A program made the position numbers and the translations under genes. The notes under the pieces are model-generated. The model was not told the origin of the DNA, searched no databases, and saw nothing but the letters and a program-made list of their open reading frames with translations. Below are positions 33,005-38,632 of a stretch of DNA of 38,632 nt, one piece after another. How positions within the stretch are numbered: the first letter of the stretch is position 1; the number at the start of each line of letters is the position of its first letter. Origin of the DNA: Clostridia bacterium (lineage in GTDB: Bacteria; Bacillota; Clostridia; Oscillospirales; Acutalibacteraceae); NCBI GenBank assembly GCA_017480115.1, contig JAFVBH010000050.1:1-38632 (forward strand), in the 5' to 3' direction.

Positions 33005-35173
33005 ATGATAACCTTTAACGAAAAAAACAATATTCTCAAGCTGGACACGCCGTCATCGAGCTATATGATCGGTATTTACAACTGCGGTCTGCTTTTAAAC
33101 CTGTACTACGGCAGACGCCTGCCGGACAACAACGTATGGCCGCTGTCCAAGCGCCTGCAAAGCGCGTCCTTCAGCCCCTGCGCCCCGGACGTAACGGATA
33201 AGGAATTTTCCACCGACGTCGCGCCGATGGAATATCCCGTCAACGGCAGAGGGGATTTCCGTCTGGCGGCGTTGTCCGTCATGAATAAGGACGGCAATAC
33301 CGTCACCGATCTTCGCTACGTCTCCCATACAATTTATAAAGGCAAGCCGGATATTTCTCCGCTTCCCCATCTTTATACAGAGGATCCTGCGCAATGCGAC
33401 ACGCTGGAGATCACGACCCGCGATCCGTACACCGGCGTGGAAGCAGTGCTGATATACTCCGCATTCAACGATTGCGATGTGATCACAAAACATGTGCTGA
33501 TCAAAAATAACGGCGAGAACAGCGTTTCGCTGCGCCGCGCGTTAAGCCTGTGCGTCGATTTACCGACCATGGATTTTGATTTAATTACCCTGTACGGCAG
33601 GCATGTCAAGGAGCGACAGTTAGAACGTCGTCCCCTTGCCCACGGCTTACAGGGGATCCACAGCAAGCGGGGGGCGTCCTCCCACAGCCACAACCCCTTT
33701 GCGGCGCTTGCCGAGACCGGCGCAACGGAGGAACACGGCGATGTTTACGGCTTTAACCTTGTGTACAGCGGCAATTTTGAGATCGGTGTGGAATGCGACC
33801 ACGACGCGACGACCCGTCTCGTCATGGGCATTGATCCCACGGATTTTGCATGGCATTTGTCGCCGGGCGAAAGCTTCCGTACGCCGGAGGCGGTCATGGT
33901 GTTTTCAAACGAGGGCTTGGGCGGCATGAGCCGCACCTTCCACCGCGCTTATCGCACGCATTTGATCCGCGGCAGATATAAAACCGAAAAACGTCCCCTG
34001 CTGATCAACAGCTGGGAAGCGGCGTATTTTGACTTTGACACCGACAAGCTGATCTCCTTTGCCGCCCGCGCCAAGGAACTGGGCATTGAGATGCTGGTCA
34101 TGGACGACGGCTGGTTTGGCAAGCGAAACGACGATACCACCTCGCTGGGCGACTGGTTTGTCAATACCGAGAAGCTGGATCTTGCGCGACTCGTAAATTC
34201 CGTCCACGAAATGGGACTGAAATTCGGCATCTGGTACGAGCCGGAGATGATCTCGCCGGAATCTGAACTGTTCCGGGCGCATCCGGACTGGTGCGTCCAC
34301 GTGCCGGGCAGAACGCCGTCCATCGCGCGGCAGCAGTACGTGCTGGACATTTCCAGAGCGGACGTGCGGGAGAATATCTTCGGGCAGATGTGCGCGATCC
34401 TGAAAAAACATAAAATCGACTATCTGAAATGGGACTTCAACCGGAACATCTCAGAGGCAGGCTCTGCCCTGCTGCCGCCGGAACGCGCGCAGGAATTTTT
34501 CCACCGCTTCATCATGGGTACTTACGACCTGTTGAACCGTCTGACGACGGAATTTCCCGATATGCTGGTGGAGGGCTGCTCAGGCGGCGGCGGACGATTT
34601 GACGCAGGTGCGCTGTACTTTACCCCCCAGATCTGGACCAGTGACAACACCGATCCCATCGAACGGCTGATGATCCAGTTCGGCACCTCCATGTGCTATC
34701 CCGCGTCCGCCATGGGCGCGCACGTCTCCGCCTGCGACCGCACGGGCTACCGCACGAAAGGCGATGTGGCGTTGTGGGGCACCTTCGGCTATGAACTGGA
34801 TCCCAACAAGCTGTCACCGGAGGAGAAAGAGATCGTCAAAACGCAGGTGGCGGAATATCACAAATACTACGATCTGATCCGCAACGGCGATCTGTACCGC
34901 CTGATTTGCCCATGGGACGACGCGTTCAGAAGCGCATGGTCGTTTGTCTCCGGCGATAAAAATGAGTGCCTTGTCACCGTCGTGGAGATGCGCAAGGTGC
35001 AGGATGCGGTATTCCATCTAAAACTGCGCGGTCTTGATCCGGGAAAATACTATATCAACGAAGCCGACGGCGAGACCTATTCCGGCGCGCTGCTGATGTA
35101 CGCGGGCGTTGATCTGACCCAAAAGCTTGCCGGCGACGGCAAAAGCCTGAAGCTGTATTTTCGGGCAAAGTAG
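33005..35173 (+). CDS. Alpha-galactosidase, glycoside hydrolase family 36
   Basis: This 722-residue enzyme should release terminal alpha-galactose from raffinose-type or melibiose-type sugars. It has no signal peptide, so it acts in the cytoplasm. The N-terminal beta-sandwich (1 to about 320) is followed by the catalytic barrel. MDDGWFGKRNDD lies in the first active-site loop, the nucleophile is Asp477 in KWDFNR, and the probable acid/base is Asp547 in TSDNTDP. The EGCSGGGGRFD loop is also present. The layout matches tetrameric bacterial GH36 enzymes. The frame extends 13 residues upstream, but GGGAGG is spaced for the ATG at 33005. No transporter or regulator gene is adjacent. Confidence 0.95.
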   Translation: MITFNEKNNILKLDTPSSSYMIGIYNCGLLLNLYYGRRLPDNNVWPLSKRLQSASFSPCAPDVTDKEFSTDVAPMEYPVNGRGDFRLAALSVMNKDGNTVTDLRYVSHTIYKGKPDISPLPHLYTEDPAQCDTLEITTRDPYTGVEAVLIYSAFNDCDVITKHVLIKNNGENSVSLRRALSLCVDLPTMDFDLITLYGRHVKERQLERRPLAHGLQGIHSKRGASSHSHNPFAALAETGATEEHGDVYGFNLVYSGNFEIGVECDHDATTRLVMGIDPTDFAWHLSPGESFRTPEAVMVFSNEGLGGMSRTFHRAYRTHLIRGRYKTEKRPLLINSWEAAYFDFDTDKLISFAARAKELGIEMLVMDDGWFGKRNDDTTSLGDWFVNTEKLDLARLVNSVHEMGLKFGIWYEPEMISPESELFRAHPDWCVHVPGRTPSIARQQYVLDISRADVRENIFGQMCAILKKHKIDYLKWDFNRNISEAGSALLPPERAQEFFHRFIMGTYDLLNRLTTEFPDMLVEGCSGGGGRFDAGALYFTPQIWTSDNTDPIERLMIQFGTSMCYPASAMGAHVSACDRTGYRTKGDVALWGTFGYELDPNKLSPEEKEIVKTQVAEYHKYYDLIRNGDLYRLICPWDDAFRSAWSFVSGDKNECLVTVVEMRKVQDAVFHLKLRGLDPGKYYINEADGETYSGALLMYAGVDLTQKLAGDGKSLKLYFRAK

Positions 35174-35176
35174 ATT

Positions 35177-35211
35177 CTGATTCAGCTGCCCAGGCAGCTA
35201 AATCAGTTTTT
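35177..35211 (+). terminator. Intrinsic terminator of the alpha-galactosidase gene
   Basis: CTGATTCAGCTGCC pairs with GGCAGCTAAATCAG (one mismatch) and is followed by TTTTT. The stem base belongs to the TCTGATTT family. Confidence 0.85.
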
Positions 35212-35222
35212 ACCGAAAGCTG

Positions 35223-35251
35223 TTGCACAAAAAGTCATCATACACTATAAT
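35223..35251 (+). promoter_or_regulatory. Promoter of the GMP synthase gene
   Basis: TTGCAC (35223-35228) and TATAAT (35246-35251) are 17 bases apart, about 37 bases before the start. No purine riboswitch is visible in the short leader. Confidence 0.75.
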
Positions 35252-35288
35252 AAAATAATGAAAAAATATTATTATGGAGGAATTTATT

Positions 35289-36272
35289 ATGCAGAGTAAT
35301 GTCCGCCCCGCAACCATGGAACGCATCACCACGCAAGCCCTTGCCAACGCGTTTATTGACGCGCAGATCGCCGAAATCAAGGAACAGGTCGGCGATAAAA
35401 AGGTTCTGCTTGCTCTGTCCGGCGGCGTGGATTCGTCCGTTGTCGCAGCCCTGCTGATTAAAGCAATCGGGCAGAATCTCGTTTGCGTCCATGTCAATCA
35501 CGGTCTGCTGCGCAAAGGCGAACCGGAGCAGGTCATCGAGGTATTCCGCAATCAGATGAACGCAAACCTTGTCTACGTTGACGCGGTTGACCGCTTTTTG
35601 GACAAGCTGGCAGGCGTTGCGGAACCCGAAACAAAGCGAAAAATCATCGGCGCCGAGTTTATCCGTGTTTTTGAGGAAGAGGCACGGAAACTGGAGGGCA
35701 TCGAATTTCTGGCGCAGGGCACGATTTATCCCGATATTCTCGAGAGTGACGCCGGCGTAAAAGCGCACCACAATGTGGGCGGACTGCCGGAGGATCTGCA
35801 ATTCGAGCTGGTAGAGCCCGTAAAACTGCTGTATAAAGATGAAGTCCGCGTCGTCGGCAAGGCGCTGGGTCTGCCCGACAACATGGTTTACCGTCAGCCG
35901 TTCCCCGGCCCCGGGCTGGGCGTGCGCTGCCTCGGCGCAATCACGAGAGACCGTCTGGAGGCGCTGCGCGAGTCTGACGCGATTTTGCGCGATGAGTTCG
36001 CGAAAAACGGGCTGGCGGGCCAAGTATGGCAGTCTTTCACCGTCGTACCCGATATGCGCGCCACCGGCATCAAGGACGGCAACCGCACCTATGCGTGGCC
36101 CGTTATTATCCGCGCCGTCAATACAAAGGACGCTATGACCGCCACGGCGGAGAATATACCCTTTGAACTGCTGCAGCATATCACCCGGCGGATCACCGCC
36201 GAGGTCGAAGGCGTCAACCGCGTCCTCTATGACCTCACGCCCAAGGCCCCTGCCACCATTGAATGGGAATAA
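35289..36272 (+). CDS. guaA: GMP synthase ATP-pyrophosphatase subunit (no amidotransferase domain)
   Basis: This 327-residue protein covers only the C-terminal two thirds of a normal GuaA (about 510-525 residues). The PP-loop SGGVDSS lies at 44-50. The dimerization domain is complete, with RQPFPGPGLGVRCLGAITRDRL and the closing RVLYDLTPKAPATIEWE. The glutamine-hydrolysing class I domain is absent; upstream there is only a promoter and the end of another gene. The protein starts at the ATG behind GGAGGA; a frame extension of five residues consists of that ribosome binding site itself. Split GMP synthases are standard in archaea and occur in some bacteria. The partner would be encoded elsewhere, or the enzyme uses free ammonia. 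Confidence 0.95.
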   Translation: MQSNVRPATMERITTQALANAFIDAQIAEIKEQVGDKKVLLALSGGVDSSVVAALLIKAIGQNLVCVHVNHGLLRKGEPEQVIEVFRNQMNANLVYVDAVDRFLDKLAGVAEPETKRKIIGAEFIRVFEEEARKLEGIEFLAQGTIYPDILESDAGVKAHHNVGGLPEDLQFELVEPVKLLYKDEVRVVGKALGLPDNMVYRQPFPGPGLGVRCLGAITRDRLEALRESDAILRDEFAKNGLAGQVWQSFTVVPDMRATGIKDGNRTYAWPVIIRAVNTKDAMTATAENIPFELLQHITRRITAEVEGVNRVLYDLTPKAPATIEWE

Positions 36273-36314
36273 TCGCTTGCCGCGCCCTGCGGGTGATGCA
36301 GGCAAGCGATTATT
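36268..36314. repeat. Inverted repeat over the guaA stop codon
   Basis: AATAATCGCTTGCC (36268-36281) and its exact complement (36301-36314) flank a 19-base spacer. The stop codon lies in the left arm. There is no T run, so its role as a terminator is unclear. Confidence 0.7.
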
Positions 36315-36319
36315 CGGAA

Positions 36320-36608
36320 GAAACAAGGAGCAGAGCCGACGCTCCAAGGAGGGCAATGCGACTATGTTTCTGACCGGACGGACTCTTGCCGCAGAACCAT
36401 TCGCGGAAATCCTAAACGGTTTTATTTGTAAGCTGTAGGAGCGACGCGTCCGACCGCAGCGACTATGCCGCGAGGGTTAGCTCGACGGAAGCCATAAAAA
36501 ACTGCGAACAGCAAAAAACATTGCAAGCGAAGCGACTATGCTGCTTGTAGATTAAGCTGCAAGAGAATACCGCGGAAGTACGCAATAACGACTGATTATT
36601 CCCTTCCA
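36320..36608. repeat. Degenerate repeat-derived DNA between guaA and prfB
   Basis: GCGACTATG occurs three times (near 36356, 36468 and 36534). One of them lies in CCGCAGCGACTATGCCGCGAG, a clear relative of the conserved core of the mosaic repeat. A 24-codon frame (36364-36438) has AAGGAGGG ten bases before its ATG, but it is made of the same repeat-like DNA and has no recognisable product. No other gene is visible. Confidence 0.5.
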
Positions 36609-36609
36609 G

Positions 36610-36650
36610 ACCGCAGTTTCCCACGGCGTATGGGAAACTGCGGTTGTTTT
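36610..36650 (+). terminator. Hairpin upstream of prfB
   Basis: ACCGCAGTTTCCCA (36610-36623) pairs exactly with TGGGAAACTGCGGT (36631-36644) and TGTTTT follows. It would stop read-through from guaA. Confidence 0.75.
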
Positions 36651-36676
36651 CAAACGGCGAAATCAGAATTTATGAA

Positions 36677-36705
36677 TTGACATATACCGCAAGATTGCAT
36701 ATAAT
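36677..36705 (+). promoter_or_regulatory. Consensus promoter of prfB
   Basis: TTGACA (36677-36682) and TATAAT (36700-36705), both perfect, are 17 bases apart. The start codon follows 47 bases later. Confidence 0.9.
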
Positions 36706-36752
36706 ATACAAGATATAGAGAAAATTATTCGATAAGTTGAAAGGATAAAGTT

Positions 36753-37874
36753 ATGTTACAGTTTGAGGAACTGCGGCTGGAGTTGCTGGAATCTGAAAAG
36801 CCGCTGTCGGATCTTGCGGAGGCGCTGGGACTTACGAAGATGCAGGAGGAGATCGCGTCGCTGGAAGCGCAGACCGCCGAGAACGGTTTTTGGGACGATA
36901 TTGAAAACTCCCAGAAGGTGCTCAAACGCACCAGTATGCTGAAAAAAAAGGTTGCGGATTATAACGCCATCAAGACCTTGTATGAGGACACACTGACGCT
37001 GATCGAGCTTGCAGACGCGGAGGAAGACGAAAGCCTGTTCGATGAATGCAGGGACGGCGTAAAAAAGGTGCAGGCGTTGATCGAAAGCATGACCCTTGCC
37101 ACCATGCTTTCCGGTGAATACGATAATAACAACGCGATCCTGACGTTCCACGCGGGCGCGGGCGGCACCGAGGCGCAGGACTGGGCGATGATGCTGTTCC
37201 GCATGTACAACCGCTGGGGTGAGCGGCACGGCTTTAAGGTCACCACGCTGGATTATCTGGACGGCGAAGAAGCGGGCATCAAGTCCGCCAGCATTCTGAT
37301 CGAGGGCGAGAACGCCTACGGCTATCTCAAGAGCGAGACCGGCATTCACCGGCTTGTGCGCGTGTCTCCCTTTGACGCCGCAGGCAGACGGCAGACTTCG
37401 TTTGCGTCCGTTGAAGTCATGCCCGAAATCGACGATACCGTAGAGGTGGAGATCCGTCCCGAGGACGTAAAGATGGACGTGTACCGTGCCAGCGGCGCAG
37501 GCGGGCAGAAGGTCAACAAGACCTCCTCTGCGGTGCGGCTGACCCATATCCCCACGGGGATCGTGGTCTCCTGTCAGGTGGAGCGCAGTCAGCACCAAAA
37601 CCGCGAGGTCTGCATGAAAATGCTGAAATCCAAGCTCATTGAGATCAAAGAGCGCGAGAATCTCGACAAGATCGAGGATATCAAGGGCGTGCAGATGGAC
37701 AACGGCTGGGGCAGCCAGATCCGTTCCTATGTTTTTATGCCCTACACCCTTGCAAAAGATAACCGCACCGGTTTTGAAAACGGAAATATCAACGCGGTCA
37801 TGGACGGCGATATCGACGGCTTCATCAACGCGTATCTCAAAATGCAGTCGCAGGCAAATCTTGCGAACGGATGA
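36753..37874 (+). CDS. prfB: Peptide chain release factor 2
   Basis: This 373-residue factor ends translation at UGA and UAA. The stop-codon-reading SPF tripeptide lies at 205-207, the catalytic GGQ at 250-252 within RASGAGGQKVNKTSSAV, and the helical N-terminal domain is complete. Most bacterial prfB genes carry an in-frame UGA after about 25 codons that must be passed by a +1 shift. Here the corresponding position (codons 25-29, LGLTK) reads straight through with no UGA, so the autoregulatory shift is absent. The start ATG follows AAAGGA. A DMP19-domain frame follows 38 bases after the stop. Confidence 0.97.
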   Translation: MLQFEELRLELLESEKPLSDLAEALGLTKMQEEIASLEAQTAENGFWDDIENSQKVLKRTSMLKKKVADYNAIKTLYEDTLTLIELADAEEDESLFDECRDGVKKVQALIESMTLATMLSGEYDNNNAILTFHAGAGGTEAQDWAMMLFRMYNRWGERHGFKVTTLDYLDGEEAGIKSASILIEGENAYGYLKSETGIHRLVRVSPFDAAGRRQTSFASVEVMPEIDDTVEVEIRPEDVKMDVYRASGAGGQKVNKTSSAVRLTHIPTGIVVSCQVERSQHQNREVCMKMLKSKLIEIKERENLDKIEDIKGVQMDNGWGSQIRSYVFMPYTLAKDNRTGFENGNINAVMDGDIDGFINAYLKMQSQANLANG

Positions 37875-37912
37875 TTTGATTTTTGTATCCGAAAACGAAA
37901 GGAGCGACAGCG

Positions 37913-38478
37913 ATGTTCCGTTTTTTCGAAATTTAAGGGAACAAAAGAAGATCATCTCCGGCATTGTAAAATCCGCCAAAGAGGAAAAGAAAAGGCAACT
38001 GCGTTATATTCAAATGAGCGCCGAAGATTTTGCGCAATTGCCGGAGAACGAGCTGTTTGACGCGGCTTACGCGCGCACGAATGCCAAGCTTGACCGATTT
38101 GAGAACGTCCGCGACGGCGTGCGCACGCTGTCGAAGCCGCAGAAAGTCTTTTTTGCGGCGTCCTATTACGAAATGGAGGTCAGCAACGGCGGCTTGTGTC
38201 AGTTCTTTGTGAATTCCAGCCGGTGTATTGCGCCTGTCTTAAGCGAATGTTTGCAGGAGATCGGCGCGGATGAGCATAAGGCGCTGTTTGACGCTTTTGT
38301 TTCGGATAATCAAATTGACGTCAGAGATTTTTCTTCTTTTGAGATCGACGATTTGAGTGCGTTTACGGCGCAGACGGAACGATATCCGTTCGACGAATTT
38401 GACGAGGCTTTTTACGCATTGCCTCCGCTCACGGATTATTTGACGGCGTATGTGCAAAAACATATATCCGCATTTTGA
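37913..38478 (+). pseudogene. DMP19/DUF4375-family protein, apparent frameshift at T6
   Basis: The main frame (37927 to 38478) encodes a protein with the DUF4375/DMP19 pattern: EVSNGGLCQFFVNSS, an acidic helix around ECLQEIGADEH, and YPFDEFDEAFYALPPL. DMP19 of Neisseria is a DNA-mimic protein, but the domain is widespread and mostly of unknown role. This frame lacks a good start. The ATG at 37913 has an ideal AAAGGAG ahead of it but reads MFRFFEI and stops at 37934-37936. Adding one T to the run of six T at 37921-37926 would join it to the DMP19 frame (MFRFFRNLREQ...). It may be a true mutation, a sequencing error or a slippage site. Confidence 0.72.
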
Positions 38479-38493
38479 TCTGACGTATTTACA

Positions 38494-38632
38494 ATCAAGT
38501 AGGGCGGAATTTCTCCGCCCTCTCACACCACCGTACATGCCGTTCGGCATACGGCGGTTCAATTCAATTTCAAAGCATGTTGTTTTAGATAGTAATCCAT
38601 CGGACTGACTAAGCCTCGCTTGGTCAGTTTCT
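38494..38632 (-). mobile_element. 3' end of a group II intron (truncated by the window edge)
   Basis: On the minus strand a domain V-like hairpin (complement of 38524-38560: ACCGCCGTATGCCGAACGG then CATGTACGGTGGTGTG) is followed by a domain VI-like hairpin (GGGCGGA/TCCGCCC). The end CTACTTGAT has an A seven bases from its 3' end, like a branch point. The reading frame that ends just before domain V fits a maturase tail. The intron lies 16 bases after the DMP19 stop codon. The 3' boundary at 38494 is estimated. Confidence 0.75.
38559..38632 (-). CDS. C-terminal end of group II intron reverse transcriptase/maturase (partial)
   Basis: The last 24 codons in the window read KLTKRGLVSPMDYYLKQHAL and end in KLN and a stop. 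The sequence and its position immediately ahead of a domain V-like RNA hairpin are what is expected for the end of an LtrA-type intron-encoded protein. The rest lies beyond the right edge, so activity cannot be judged. Confidence 0.62.
   Translation of the reverse strand, partial: KLTKRGLVSPMDYYLKQHALKLN

Noticed and set aside
37639..37912. Start of the DMP19 frame inside prfB
   Set aside because: The segment overlaps prfB out of frame and is Ser/Arg-rich shadow sequence; the DMP19 homology begins only after the T6 run.

Overview
The window reads as chromosome of an anaerobic Firmicute of the Clostridia, most likely an Oscillospiraceae/Ruminococcaceae relative. This is inferred from dockerin-bearing secreted proteins, a DegV protein, a HrcA/CIRCE heat-shock operon, the gene order SRP RNA-dnaX-ybaB-recR, and many sigma-A promoters with 17-bp spacers. 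No phage, plasmid or defence island is visible. Most genes are core metabolism or information processing, separated by unusually structured intergenic DNA.

Left part (1-7.7 kb): a gene-poor, palindrome-rich stretch; a secreted protein with a C-terminal dockerin; a P-type Ca2+/Mn2+ ATPase behind what looks like a complete yybP-ykoY (Mn2+) riboswitch with its own promoter and terminator; a divergent MgtC-family gene; a cluster of hairpins; and plsC. Middle-left (7.7-14.4 kb), all minus strand: exonuclease III, a TSCPD-domain protein, an unknown protein, an FGGY sugar kinase, recR, ybaB/ebfC, dnaX with a sevenfold 14-residue repeat, and the SRP RNA.

Middle (14.5-23.5 kb): three more secreted proteins, two of them paralogues that carry a dockerin directly after the signal peptide; a degV/membrane-protein pair; an EF-G-like GTPase with altered G motifs; a zinc-ribbon membrane protein; trmL; and a 60-residue protein. 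Right-middle (23.6-32.8 kb), minus strand: trkH-trkA-epimerase, then hrcA-grpE-dnaK-dnaJ under CIRCE, with a repeat element lying between dnaK and dnaJ. Right end (33-38.6 kb), plus strand: a GH36 alpha-galactosidase, a GMP synthase ATP-pyrophosphatase subunit without its amidotransferase domain, prfB without the usual programmed frameshift, a DMP19/DUF4375 gene with an apparent frameshift, and the 3' end of a group II intron running off the window.

The most unusual layer is the intergenic DNA. At least five gaps contain the same mosaic of small palindromic modules, and several genes end in hairpins that share a TCTGATTT/AAATCAGA base while their inner stems differ but still pair. This looks like a mobile or amplified structured-repeat family.
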